A stretch of DNA of 64,000 bases from Methylopila turkensis (lineage in GTDB: Bacteria; Pseudomonadota; Alphaproteobacteria; Rhizobiales; Methylopilaceae). Shown piece after piece: positions 24,662-33,421 of the stretch. Both the position numbers and the translations under genes were made by a program. The stretch spans positions 248,001 through 312,000 of the forward strand of contig NZ_BSFL01000001.1 of the NCBI RefSeq assembly GCF_027922325.1, in the 5' to 3' direction. Position 1 is the stretch's first letter, and every line of letters begins with the position of its first letter. The notes under the pieces were generated by a model. That model searched no databases. It was given only the letters and a program-made list of their open reading frames with translations, and was not told the DNA's origin.

Positions 24662-25900
24662 TTACCGCAGGGAATCGAACGTTCCGCCAACATTTCCGCG
24701 GACATCGTTCAGACGGTCGCCATAGGTGCGCCGGCTGGCGGGATCGACGATCGCGATCGGGGCGGTGACGATCGCGCCGGCGGCTGAGCCCGCCGTCGCC
24801 GCGGCGCCCGCCGCCGCCTGCCCGACACGCTCGCCGAGGCTGAGCTCGTTGGCGGAGATTTCCTGCCCGGCCACAAGTCGACCGCCGATCGCCTTCACCA
24901 CCTGCGGGCTCGCCGCGAACTTGCCGTGGGCGAGCGGATCGGCGGTGCGTAGATCCGTCAGGTCGAAGGCGTCGATCTTCTGGCTCGCGAACTCGGAGCG
25001 GTAGGGCTCAGCCTTTGGGTCGATCGCGCCGAGCCGCGGCACCTGCCCCGCGATCCGGCTCGACACCCTCAGCGCGGTGTCGTCGCGCGAGACGAACACC
25101 GTGAAACGCGGCCTTTGAGCCGGGGCGCCCATTTCGCCGAGCTGCTGCTTGAACACGTCCACGTCCACGTCCGGCGCGGCGAGGATGACGTTGCGGATCT
25201 TCGGCGCGATGCGGCCATCGCGGATCGCCATCTGGCGCAGGGACTCCATCGCGAGGAAGCTGCCCATGGAGTGCGCGAGCACCGAGACGTCCTTCACTTC
25301 GGGCGCTGCGGCGAGGTTCTGAAGCACCTCCTCCAGCGCGTCGCGCGAGTAGTTGGTGCTCTCGCGGTCGTAGTTGTAGGCGAACAGGCTGCCGCGGGAG
25401 GGCCAGGTGAACAGCACCGGCACGGCGTCGGTCCCGCTGTCGTGGACGATCTGCGCGAAACGGTAGACCGCGTCCTCGTAGCCGTTGTTGAAGCCGTGCA
25501 CGAATAGGAGCACGTGCTTCTTGCGGCCGGTGGTCTCGCTGCGGAACCACGCCCGCGCCTGCTCGCGGTCCATCTGACGGGCCGCCACCGTCGAGAACTC
25601 CTTCGCGGGGTCGGCGGGAAGACGGCGGGGCCATTGGACCTCGCCGGCCTTGCGAGACGTGTCCGGAGGAATCGACACCGAGATCTGCGTGAGAGCCAGC
25701 CGGGTGCCGCGTTCGCCCGAGAACAGCACGCCTGGCTGCACGGTGCTTCTGCGCGTCGTCGCGGCCATCAGGTCGACGCGCGACGCGCCGGGCGCTTCGG
25801 CGGACGATGGGACCAACACGCCCTGCGCGCGGCCCGCGCAGCCGGCAAGTCCCAGCGCGAGCGCCAACGCTGCCCATTTCGCCCACATGGCGCCCGCCAT
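24662..25900 (-). CDS. DUF900 alpha/beta-hydrolase lipoprotein
   Basis: 412 residues. The N-terminus is a lipoprotein signal (lipobox LAGC at about residue 21), so it is likely anchored to a membrane and faces the periplasm. The alpha/beta-hydrolase domain has VLLFVHGFNNGYEDAVYRFAQI and the nucleophile elbow LAHSMGS, with DVDV later as the candidate acid. This DUF900 family is widespread in Hyphomicrobiales; members are presumed esterases or lipases with unknown substrates. The C-terminal 70 residues contain an Ala/Gly-rich AAAGAAATAGSAAGAIVTAPI stretch. A second start at 25888 is possible. Confidence 0.85.
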   Translation of the reverse strand: MAGAMWAKWAALALALGLAGCAGRAQGVLVPSSAEAPGASRVDLMAATTRRSTVQPGVLFSGERGTRLALTQISVSIPPDTSRKAGEVQWPRRLPADPAKEFSTVAARQMDREQARAWFRSETTGRKKHVLLFVHGFNNGYEDAVYRFAQIVHDSGTDAVPVLFTWPSRGSLFAYNYDRESTNYSRDALEEVLQNLAAAPEVKDVSVLAHSMGSFLAMESLRQMAIRDGRIAPKIRNVILAAPDVDVDVFKQQLGEMGAPAQRPRFTVFVSRDDTALRVSSRIAGQVPRLGAIDPKAEPYRSEFASQKIDAFDLTDLRTADPLAHGKFAASPQVVKAIGGRLVAGQEISANELSLGERVGQAAAGAAATAGSAAGAIVTAPIAIVDPASRRTYGDRLNDVRGNVGGTFDSLR

Positions 25901-26251
25901 CGTCTTCGACCCCGTTCGGCCGCGCCGGCGCGCGGTTCATGCTGCGTTCAGATCGTCTAGCTCAAATCTGAGCCCATGAGCAAAACCGGCAGCATTTCGA
26001 CCGCCGCCCTTAAATCGTGAGGGAACGTTTTGGTGAGTTGAGGCGTTCGGTGGAGCTAACGTCTGCATTCGACTTTGGTCAACGGCAGTCAGATACCGTT
26101 TAATCAAGCCAGAAACTAAGTCGAATAGCTCACAAGCGACACAAAATTGCCATTCGGACGGCACGTCCGCCGGAAGCTGACTGCACTGACTGGGGCGAAC
26201 AAGGTGCGCTGCGCGCTGTGCGGCGACGCCAGAGGACACACAAGGCTGGTG
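25901..26251. other. 350-base intergenic region with low GC
   Basis: No gene is supported here. The sequence is clearly AT-richer than its surroundings. It separates the divergent DUF900 hydrolase and OmpA-family genes and holds one candidate EcfG-type promoter (26022-26047). Nothing else is recognised. Confidence 0.7.
26022..26047 (+). promoter_or_regulatory. Candidate EcfG (general stress) promoter
   Basis: GGAAC (26022-26026), a 17-base spacer and CGTT (26044-26047) match the consensus GGAAC-N16/17-CGTT bound by EcfG-type sigma factors in alphaproteobacteria. It would start transcription near 26055, about 195 bases before the OmpA-family gene. The window also encodes EcfG itself at 62746. 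Confidence 0.6.
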
Positions 26252-28144
26252 ATGAAAACGACCCGACTTCTTCTGCTTGCGGGCGCTGCGCTGCCCGTTC
26301 TGGCGCTGTCTGCGCCGACGATCGCTTTTGCCGACATGCGCGGAGCGACGGATCGTCCGATCGTTCTGGCGCAGTCCGATGAAGAGGGCCCGCGCCGTGG
26401 CGGCGGGCGTGAAGAGCGTGGCGGCGGTCGCGAAGAGCGCGGCGGTGGACGTGAGGAACGTAGCGGCGGGCGTGAACGTCCCGAGCGCGCCGAGCGTCCC
26501 GAACGGGCCGAGCGCGCTGAGAAGCCTGCACGCGCAGAACGGCCGGAACGGGCCGAGCGGCCTGAGCGCGCGGAACGTCCCGAGCGTGCGGAGCGACCGG
26601 AGCGTCCCGAGCGCGCTGAACGACCGGAGCGCCCTGAGCGTCCGGATCGCGACCAGCGCCAGCAGCAGCGTGAGCAGGCTCAGGAGCAGCGCAAGCAGGA
26701 GCGTGAGCAGGCGCAGGACAAGCGTCAGCAGGAGCGTGAGCAGAAGCGCGAGCAGGCGCAGGACAAGCGCGAAGAGCGGCCCGCGCGGGAGGCCGAGAAG
26801 CCTGGCCTCAACCGCGAGGAGCGCCTGAAGGACGCCCAGCAGGAGCAGCGCGAGAAGCGGCAGGAGCGCCAGCAGGAGCGTGGCGAGACCGCCGGCGACA
26901 AGCGGGACGACCGGCGCGACAACGCGCAGGAGCGCCGTGAGGACCGCCCCGAGCGTCGCGAGGACGCCCGCGACGATCGCCAGGACCGTCTGCGCGAGCT
27001 TCGCGAGGAGCGGCGCGACAACGCCCAGGATCGCCGCGACGAGCCGCGCGATCGCCGCGACAACGCCCGGGACAACCGTGACGATCGCTTGCGCGAGCTG
27101 CGCGAGGACCGCCGCGACCAGGCGCAGGACGATCGCCGCGATGGCCGCCGCGACCGCCGCGAGGAAGGCCGCACGGCCGATCAGGAGCGTCGGATCGAGC
27201 GGCTGGAGCAGCGCATTCGCGAGGAGCGTCGCGGCGACCGCGCCGACCGTCGCGACGAGCGGATCGACCGGCTGCGCGACCAGCGCCGCGAGCGCCGCGA
27301 CGGCGACCGGATCATTATCACCGAGGGCGACCGCACGATCATTCGTGAGGGCAACCGCACGTACATCCGCCGCGACGAGGGCCTGCGCTTCCGCGACGGC
27401 TCCCGCGACTGGCGAGAGGAGCGCCGCGGCTCGGAGACGGTGCGCATTTCGGTCCGTCCGGACGGGTCGGAGATCTACACCTACGTGGACGACGACGGCC
27501 GCCTGCTGCGCCGTAGCCGCCGCTTCCGCGGCGAGGAGATCGTGCTGATCGACAACCGGCCGCGCGGCGGCTTCCGCGGCGGCGCCTTCGTGCCGCTCGA
27601 CCTGCCGCCGCCGGTGATCGACATCCCTCGCGAGGAGTACATCGTCGACGCTGACGAGGCCTCCTACGGCCAGATCGAACAAGCGTTCACCGCGCCGCCG
27701 GTGCGCAAGCTCGAGCGCAAGTACACGCTCGACGAGGTGCGCTACAACCCGCCGCTACGCGAGAGCGTGCGCAGCGTCGATCTCGACTCGATCACCTTCG
27801 ACACGGGCTCGTGGGAGCTCCGCGACGACCAGATCACGAAGCTCGAGAACATCGGCCTCGCGATGGAGGACGCGGTCAAGAAGGACCCGAAGACCATCTT
27901 CATGATCGAGGGCCACACCGACGCCGTGGGTTCGGACGACGACAACCTGTCGCTCTCCGACCGGCGCGCAGAGTCGGTGGCCTCGGTGCTGACGAAGTAC
28001 TTCAGCGTGCCTGCCGAGAACCTGACGACGCAGGGCTACGGCGAGCAGTATCTGAAGGTGAAGACGGACGGGGCGGAGGAGCGCAACCGCCGCGTCTCGA
28101 TCCGCAACATCACGCCGCTGCTGCAGACCAGCTCGGCGGAGTAA
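26252..28144 (+). CDS. OmpA-family protein with long Arg/Glu repeat region
   Basis: 630 residues: a signal peptide (MKTTRLLLLAGAALPVLALS), then GGGREER repeats, then a block of RPERAE/RPERPE repeats (about residues 75-130), then Gln/Arg/Glu/Asp-rich sequence with many RREDR and DNAQ units to about residue 350. A YVDDDGRLLRRSRRF domain follows, and then a C-terminal OmpA/MotB domain with DSITFDTGSWEL, IEGHTDAVGSDDDN, LSDRRAESVASVL and EERNRRVSI, which binds peptidoglycan. It is probably an outer-membrane or periplasmic protein whose charged arm spans the periplasm. ATG at 26252 is preceded by AAGG. A strong terminator follows. Confidence 0.88.
   Translation: MKTTRLLLLAGAALPVLALSAPTIAFADMRGATDRPIVLAQSDEEGPRRGGGREERGGGREERGGGREERSGGRERPERAERPERAERAEKPARAERPERAERPERAERPERAERPERPERAERPERPERPDRDQRQQQREQAQEQRKQEREQAQDKRQQEREQKREQAQDKREERPAREAEKPGLNREERLKDAQQEQREKRQERQQERGETAGDKRDDRRDNAQERREDRPERREDARDDRQDRLRELREERRDNAQDRRDEPRDRRDNARDNRDDRLRELREDRRDQAQDDRRDGRRDRREEGRTADQERRIERLEQRIREERRGDRADRRDERIDRLRDQRRERRDGDRIIITEGDRTIIREGNRTYIRRDEGLRFRDGSRDWREERRGSETVRISVRPDGSEIYTYVDDDGRLLRRSRRFRGEEIVLIDNRPRGGFRGGAFVPLDLPPPVIDIPREEYIVDADEASYGQIEQAFTAPPVRKLERKYTLDEVRYNPPLRESVRSVDLDSITFDTGSWELRDDQITKLENIGLAMEDAVKKDPKTIFMIEGHTDAVGSDDDNLSLSDRRAESVASVLTKYFSVPAENLTTQGYGEQYLKVKTDGAEERNRRVSIRNITPLLQTSSAE
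26397..26660 (+). repeat. In-gene tandem repeats coding GGGREER and RPERAE
   Basis: Degenerate units of about 21 bases (GGCGGGCGTGAAGAGCGTGG type, 26397-26475) are followed by 18-base units coding ERPERA or ERPERP (about 26475-26660). They are translated in frame in the OmpA-family gene. Copy number is likely to vary between strains. Confidence 0.8.
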
Positions 28145-28181
28145 GACGACGCGGGGACCACGATCCCCGATAGCTAAACGA

Positions 28182-28217
28182 GGCGCGCCGGCTTCACCGC
28201 CGGCGCGCCTTTTTTTT
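28182..28217 (+). terminator. Rho-independent terminator after the OmpA-family gene
   Basis: GGCGCGCCGGC (28182-28192), loop TTCACC, GCCGGCGCGCC (28199-28209), then eight T residues (28210-28217): a perfect 11-base GC stem with a full T-tract. It ends the transcript 37 bases after the stop codon. Confidence 0.95.
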
Positions 28218-28356
28218 GCGCATGCCCGCCGTGAAGGCGAAATTGCGGCGGGATAACGTCCGCGGCGCTGGTTGCGTCCAAGCAGCGCCCTAAGCTCCTT
28301 TGATGACGCAGCCGACGCAAATGTGAACGGCCCGCAAAAGGGGAGCTTCGAGCACG

Positions 28357-29751
28357 ATGACCGCAAGCGACGTCGCCGCAACGAAGGGTTCGGACGGAGA
28401 ACCGACCCTCGATCGTTCCGTCACTCTCTGGCAGATCACGCTCTACGGCCTGGGCTCGATGCTCGGCGCCGGCATCTACGGCCTGATCGGGCAGGCCGCC
28501 GGCCAGCTTGGCTCGGCCGTGTGGATGGCGTTCATCGTCTCGATGATCGCCGCGATGCTCACCGGCCTCTCCTACGCCAACATCGTGTCGCGCTATCCGA
28601 AGGCCGGCGGCGCCGCCTACGTCACCCAGCGCGCCTACATGATTCCGCTGCTGTCCTACGTGGTCGGGCTCACCGTCGTGTGCTCGGGCCTGACCTCGAT
28701 CGCGACCCAGTCCAACGTCGTGGCGGAAAGCCTCGCCAAACTGTTCAGCCTCACCATACCGATTTGGGTTCTGGCGATCGGCTTCCTGATGGTCATCGGC
28801 GGCATCCTGCTGCGCGGCATCAAGGAGTGCATGTGGTTCAACGCGGTCTGCACGGTGATCGAGGCGACAGGCCTGCTGATCGTGATCGCGTCCGGCGTGA
28901 GCTACTGGGGCGATCAAAATCTGCTGACCTTCCCGCCCGAGGCGAGCCACAACGGCGAATTCGGCGCGATCGCGATCCTGATCATGCAGGGCGCGGTGCT
29001 GACCTTCTTCTCGTTCATCGGCTTCGAAGACATGCTGAACGTCGCCGAAGAGGTGAAGGACGCCCGGCGCAATATGCCGGTCGCGATCATCATGGCGATG
29101 GTGGCCGCCACGCTGATCTACATGGCGGTCGCGATCACGGCGGTGTCCGTGATCCCCTGGAACGAGCTTCCGAAGGCGCTCGCGCTCGTCGCGGTGGTGG
29201 AGAAGGCCTGGCCGTGGTTCCCGCCGATCATCCTGTCCGTGATCACCATCTTCGCGGTCGCGAACACGGCGCTGGTCAACTGGGTGATGGGCTCCCGGCT
29301 GCTCTACGGCATGTCGCGGCAGGGCCTGATGCCGCAGGCGTTCGGGAAGGTGAATGCGTCCCGCCGCACGCCCCATGTGGCGATCATGGCGATCTTCGCG
29401 ATCGTGGTGGTGCTGTCGCTGATCGGCGACATCAAGGCGCTCGCGTCGTCGACCGTGCTGCTGCTGCTGACCGTGTTCACGGTCGTGAACGTCGCGCTGG
29501 TGATCCTGAAGCAGCGCGAGCCCGCCCCGGAAGGCTCGTTCGAGGTGCCGGTGATCGTGCCGGCGCTCGGCGCGCTGGTGTGCTCCAGCCTGATCGTGGT
29601 GCGGCTGTTCCAGACCGGCGACTTCACGGCGCCGGCGATCGCGATCGGCCTCATCGCGGCCATCACGGCGTTGTACTTCCTGACCGGAGCCGGCAAGGAC
29701 CAGGAGCGCCTGCAGCGCTTCATCGCCCAGGAAGAAGCGGCGGAGGCGTGA
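28357..29751 (+). CDS. APC-superfamily amino-acid permease
   Basis: 464 residues with about 12 membrane helices. It starts with the APC signature (VTLWQITLYGLGSMLGAGIY), in which the GSMLGAGIYGL break contacts substrate. EVKDARRNMPVAIIMAM after the sixth helix is the usual intracellular loop, and RLLYGMSRQGLMPQ follows. It is likely a cation- or antiport-driven inner-membrane amino-acid or amine transporter; the ligand is not predictable. It is followed 23 bases later by the lipid-kinase-like gene. Confidence 0.9.
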   Translation: MTASDVAATKGSDGEPTLDRSVTLWQITLYGLGSMLGAGIYGLIGQAAGQLGSAVWMAFIVSMIAAMLTGLSYANIVSRYPKAGGAAYVTQRAYMIPLLSYVVGLTVVCSGLTSIATQSNVVAESLAKLFSLTIPIWVLAIGFLMVIGGILLRGIKECMWFNAVCTVIEATGLLIVIASGVSYWGDQNLLTFPPEASHNGEFGAIAILIMQGAVLTFFSFIGFEDMLNVAEEVKDARRNMPVAIIMAMVAATLIYMAVAITAVSVIPWNELPKALALVAVVEKAWPWFPPIILSVITIFAVANTALVNWVMGSRLLYGMSRQGLMPQAFGKVNASRRTPHVAIMAIFAIVVVLSLIGDIKALASSTVLLLLTVFTVVNVALVILKQREPAPEGSFEVPVIVPALGALVCSSLIVVRLFQTGDFTAPAIAIGLIAAITALYFLTGAGKDQERLQRFIAQEEAAEA

Positions 29752-29774
29752 GCGGCCGAGGTTGAGGAGTTCGC

Positions 29775-30731
29775 GTGAAGGTCGCTCTCGTCGTCAATCG
29801 CTCTGCGGGCGCGCTCCTCGGCCGCCCCGACCCGGCCGAGGAGATCGCCGAAAAGCTCGCCGCGGCGGGCTTCGAGGTGGGCGCCGTTTCCGACGGCGAC
29901 GCCTCGGACATCGTGGAGCGAATGGAGCGCGCGCGCGACCTGCCGGTCGACGCGCTCGTCACCGCCGGCGGCGACGGAACGGTCGCCGCCGCCGCCCAGC
30001 TTCTCGCCGGTACGGACAAGGCGCTCGCCGCCCTGCCCTTCGGCACCATGAACCTGCTCGCCAAGGACCTCGGGCTGCCGCTTGAGCTCGACGCCGCGAT
30101 CGCCGCCATGGCCGCCGGCGAGACGCGGGCGATCGACATCGGGGAGGTCAACGGCCACGTCTTCCTGTGCAACTCCATGCTCGGGCTGCCCTCGCGCCTC
30201 GCCGAGCGGCGGGAGAGGAGCCGCGAGCACATGGGCGCGCTCGGCTGGTGGCGGCTGTTCGCGGCCGGTCTCAAGGGGCTCTACCGCTACCCGCCGATGC
30301 GGATCGGTCTCGACCTCGGCGAGGGGCCGACGGCGCTCCGCTCCAAGGCAATCGTGGTCGCCAACAACGCCTATGACGAAGGCTTTGGCCACGTGCTCAC
30401 GCGATCGCATCTCGACCGTGGCGAACTCGTCCTTTACGCCACGAGGCGTCTCAGCGTCTGGCCGCTCGTGCGCCTGTCGGTGCGCATGGCGCTCGGGACA
30501 TGGACGAAGGACGTCGACCTCGAAACCCACCACGTCCGCGCGCTCCAGGTCACGAGCCGACGCCGGCTGCTGCGGGTGATGAACGACGGGGAGACCATGC
30601 TGCTCAAGCCGCCGCTCCATTACGCGATCCGCCCGCTGGCGCTGAAAGTGCTCGCGCCCCGCCTCGCCTCCGCCGCCGCGCCGGGCGGCGCAGCGCCGGC
30701 CGTGCGGGAGCCGGCCGAGGGCGCGGCGTGA
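29775..30731 (+). CDS. Diacylglycerol-kinase-family lipid kinase (YegS-like)
   Basis: 318 residues. The NTP-binding Gly loop TAGGDGTVAAAAQLL around residue 60 and LPFGTMNLLAKDLGLP are the DAGK catalytic-domain hallmarks. An RSKAIVVANN segment and a C-terminal NDGETMLLKPPLHY close the second domain. It would phosphorylate a lipid or sphingosine-like molecule at the inner membrane. The start is GTG with GAGGAG five bases upstream. It overlaps the phosphoesterase gene by four bases (GTGA), so kinase and phosphoesterase are made together. Confidence 0.88.
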   Translation: MKVALVVNRSAGALLGRPDPAEEIAEKLAAAGFEVGAVSDGDASDIVERMERARDLPVDALVTAGGDGTVAAAAQLLAGTDKALAALPFGTMNLLAKDLGLPLELDAAIAAMAAGETRAIDIGEVNGHVFLCNSMLGLPSRLAERRERSREHMGALGWWRLFAAGLKGLYRYPPMRIGLDLGEGPTALRSKAIVVANNAYDEGFGHVLTRSHLDRGELVLYATRRLSVWPLVRLSVRMALGTWTKDVDLETHHVRALQVTSRRRLLRVMNDGETMLLKPPLHYAIRPLALKVLAPRLASAAAPGGAAPAVREPAEGAA

Positions 30732-31561
30732 CCCGCCTCGTACACATGTCCGACATCCACTTCGACCGGGTCGATCCGGTCGTGGTGGACGCGCTCAGGG
30801 CCGAGATCAACGCCGATCCGCCGGACCTGATCATCGTCTCGGGCGACCTGACCCAGCACGCCTACCGCCACGAGTACCGCGCCGCCGGCGCCTTTCTGCG
30901 CAGCCTGAACGCGCCGGTGCTCGCGGTGCCCGGCAACCACGACATCACCTACATCCACCTCGCCCAGCGCTTTCTCGACCCCTACGCCCGCTGGCGTCGC
31001 TTCATCTCGCGCGAGATCGAGCCGACCTGGACCGACGACACCGTGGCGGTGGTCGGCCTCAACACCGCGCGCCGCATGGCCTGGGGCTTCGACTGGTCCA
31101 AGGGCCGGTTCGGGCTCCGCCAGCTCCACCGGCTGAACAAGAGGCTCGAGGCTCTGCCGAAGGAGCTGTTCCGGATCGTGGTGGCGCACCATCCGCTGCA
31201 CGCGCCGGAACACGCCCCCGATCTCGACATCGTGGGCCGCGCGGACGAGGCGCTCGCCTGCTTCCAGAGGAACGGCGTCGGGCTGGTGCTCGCCGGCCAC
31301 CTGCACCGCGGCTACGTCCACGCCCATGAGATCGCGCAGGAGGGGCTGCCGCCCCTCTTGGTGATCCAGGCCTCCACCGCCACCTCGACGCGGCTGCGCG
31401 GCGAGCCCAACGCCTATCACCGGCTGGAGATCGACAAGTCCGGCACGGTCGCGCTCGAGGTGCGCGCCTGGGACGGGCGGGAATGGCGCCAGGTCGCCAC
31501 CCGCGAACAGGGCGCGCGCCGGCCGAAGGACGAGCCGGGCGACTTGGCGGGGCTGGGGTGA
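30728..31561 (+). CDS. Metallophosphoesterase, class III cyclic-nucleotide-phosphodiesterase-like
   Basis: 277 residues with the calcineurin-like set: MSDIHFD (metal site 1), SGDLTQHAYRHEY, VPGNHD and AHHPLH, then AGHLHRGY. Such enzymes bind two metals and hydrolyse phosphodiesters or phosphomonoesters in the cytosol. The GTG start at 30728 overlaps the stop of the lipid-kinase-like gene, which suggests a shared lipid or nucleotide pathway. An in-frame ATG at 30746 is the alternative start but lies only four residues before the first metal Asp. Confidence 0.9.
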   Translation: MTRLVHMSDIHFDRVDPVVVDALRAEINADPPDLIIVSGDLTQHAYRHEYRAAGAFLRSLNAPVLAVPGNHDITYIHLAQRFLDPYARWRRFISREIEPTWTDDTVAVVGLNTARRMAWGFDWSKGRFGLRQLHRLNKRLEALPKELFRIVVAHHPLHAPEHAPDLDIVGRADEALACFQRNGVGLVLAGHLHRGYVHAHEIAQEGLPPLLVIQASTATSTRLRGEPNAYHRLEIDKSGTVALEVRAWDGREWRQVATREQGARRPKDEPGDLAGLG

Positions 31562-31610
31562 CGCGGCGACGGCGGCCGCGGAGGCGGAAGCTCTACACCG
31601 CGCCTGCCAG

Positions 31611-31760
31611 ATGAACGTCAGGCTTTTCGCGCTTGCCGCCGCCCTGCTGACGATCCTTCTGGCGGCGATGTGGATCGCTCCATCCGTCATCGATGTCATC
31701 GAGCGGGATCGCTGCCTCGACGCCGGAGGCGCCTGGCGGGACGGCCGCTGCGAGCATTGA
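31611..31760 (+). CDS. Small secreted or membrane protein with CLDAGG motif (49 residues)
   Basis: An N-terminal hydrophobic helix (LFALAAALLTILLAAMWIAP) is followed by VIDVIERDRCLDAGGAWRDG and RCEH. The pattern of Cys, then Asp-x-Gly-Gly-x-Trp, then a second Cys recurs in many small alphaproteobacterial proteins and suggests a short periplasmic disulfide hairpin. No convincing ribosome-binding site is seen. It lies 50 bases after the phosphoesterase and 38 before prfC, all on one strand. The function is unknown. Confidence 0.7.
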   Translation: MNVRLFALAAALLTILLAAMWIAPSVIDVIERDRCLDAGGAWRDGRCEH

Positions 31761-31798
31761 ACTTGCCCCGCGGCGTCTTTTCGCTCACACCGCCCGCC

Positions 31799-33400
31799 AT
31801 GACCGACGCCGCTCTCGCCACGCCCCAAACGCCGCTCGCCCGAGAAGTCGCCCGCCGGCGCACCTTCGCCATCATCTCCCATCCGGACGCGGGCAAGACC
31901 ACGCTGACGGAGAAGCTGCTGATGTTCGGCGGCGCGATCCAGCTCGCCGGTCAGGTCAAGGCCAAGGGCGAGCGGCGGCGCACCAAGTCCGACTGGATGG
32001 GCATCGAGCGTGAGCGCGGCATCTCGGTCGTGACCTCGGTCATGACCTTCGAATACCGTAACTGCGTGTTCAACCTGCTGGACACGCCGGGCCACGAGGA
32101 CTTTTCGGAGGACACCTACCGCACGCTGACCGCAGTCGACAGCGCCGTGATGGTGATCGACGCCGCCAAGGGCATCGAGGCGCGGACGCGGAAGCTGTTC
32201 GAGGTCTGCCGGCTGCGCGACATCCCGATCGTCACCTTCATCAACAAGATGGACCGCGAAAGCCGCGACCCGTTCGAGATCCTCGACGAGATCGAGAAGA
32301 CGCTCGCGCTCGACGCCACCCCGCTGACCTGGCCGATCGGCCGCGGCCGCGACTTCGCCGGCACCTACGAACTCGCGACCGGCCGCATCCGCCTCGTGGA
32401 CGGTTCGGGCGAGGTCGCGGGCGAAGGCATGGACGCGCTGGCCGGACTCGTCGACGCGAACCGGCTGGCGGAGGTCACCGAGGAGATGGAGCTCGCGGCC
32501 GGCGCGCTGAAGCCGTTCGACCTCGCCTCGTTTCGCGAAGGCCACCTGACGCCGGTGTTCTTCGGCTCCGCGCTCCGGAACTTCGGCGTGCGCGATCTGC
32601 TCGACGGCCTCGCCGATCTCGCGCCCTCGCCGCAGGGCCTCGACAGCGACAAGCGCGCGGTCGCCCCCGACGAGGACCGCATGACCGCCTTCGTCTTCAA
32701 GGTGCAGGCGAACATGGACCCGAACCATCGGGATCGCATTGCGTTCGTAAGGCTTTGTTCAGGAAAGCTGTCACGCGGCATGAAGGTGCGTCAGACGCGC
32801 ACGGCGAAGACGATCGGACTGCACGCGCCGCAGTTTTTCTTCGCCCAGGACAGGGCCTTGGCGGAAGAAGCTTATGCGGGCGACGTGGTCGGCATCCCCA
32901 ACCACGGCCTGCTCCGCATCGGCGACACCCTGACCGAGGGCGAGGACATCTCCTTCGTCGGCGTGCCGAGCTTCGCCCCGGAAATCCTGCGCCGCGTCCG
33001 GCTCGAGGACGCCATGAAGGCGAAGAAGTTGAAGCAGGCGCTGCAGGAGATGGCCGAGGAAGGCGTGGTGCAGGTGTTCCGCCCGTTCGACGGCTCGCCG
33101 TCGCTGATCGGCGTGGTCGGACCTCTGCAGATCGACGTGCTGGCCGACCGGTTGAAGGGCGAGTACGGGCTCGAGGTCGGCTTCGAGCAGAGCCAGTACG
33201 CCCTCGCCCGCTGGGTTTCGGCGGCGAACAAGGCCGATCTCAACGAGTTCCTGAACGCCAACCGCTCGAGCCTCGCCGAGGACCTCGACGGCGATCCCGT
33301 GCTGCTGACCGGCTCCGCCTTCCAGATGACCCGCGCGCAGGAGCGCTGGTCCAAGATCGCCTTCACCGACATCAAGGACGTGCGCAAGCAGGCGGCGTAA
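31799..33400 (+). CDS. prfC: Peptide chain release factor 3
   Basis: 533 residues. G1 is SHPDAGKTTLTEKLL, the switch region ERERGISVVTSVMTFEY, G3 DTPGHEDFSEDTYRTL and G4 NKMDRE. The GTPase removes RF1 and RF2 from the ribosome after peptide release. The length and AIQLAGQVKAKGERRRTKSDWMGIE, broken here as IQLAGQVKAK and TKSDWMGIE, are RF3-specific and distinguish it from EF-G. The ATG at 31799 gives the usual N-terminus; the frame is open upstream without a start motif. Confidence 0.96.
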   Translation: MTDAALATPQTPLAREVARRRTFAIISHPDAGKTTLTEKLLMFGGAIQLAGQVKAKGERRRTKSDWMGIERERGISVVTSVMTFEYRNCVFNLLDTPGHEDFSEDTYRTLTAVDSAVMVIDAAKGIEARTRKLFEVCRLRDIPIVTFINKMDRESRDPFEILDEIEKTLALDATPLTWPIGRGRDFAGTYELATGRIRLVDGSGEVAGEGMDALAGLVDANRLAEVTEEMELAAGALKPFDLASFREGHLTPVFFGSALRNFGVRDLLDGLADLAPSPQGLDSDKRAVAPDEDRMTAFVFKVQANMDPNHRDRIAFVRLCSGKLSRGMKVRQTRTAKTIGLHAPQFFFAQDRALAEEAYAGDVVGIPNHGLLRIGDTLTEGEDISFVGVPSFAPEILRRVRLEDAMKAKKLKQALQEMAEEGVVQVFRPFDGSPSLIGVVGPLQIDVLADRLKGEYGLEVGFEQSQYALARWVSAANKADLNEFLNANRSSLAEDLDGDPVLLTGSAFQMTRAQERWSKIAFTDIKDVRKQAA

Positions 33401-33421
33401 GGGAGCGTCTCTTGTCGCGGC

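Noticed and set aside
26397..26660. CRISPR-like array
   Set aside because: The repeats are contiguous, degenerate and in frame with a protein; there are no unique spacers and no cas genes.
25937..27682. 581-residue minus-strand open frame opposite the OmpA-family gene
   Set aside because: It mirrors the Arg/Glu repeat codons of the real gene, which read as Leu/Ala-rich sequence on the other strand; there is no ribosome-binding site and no domain.
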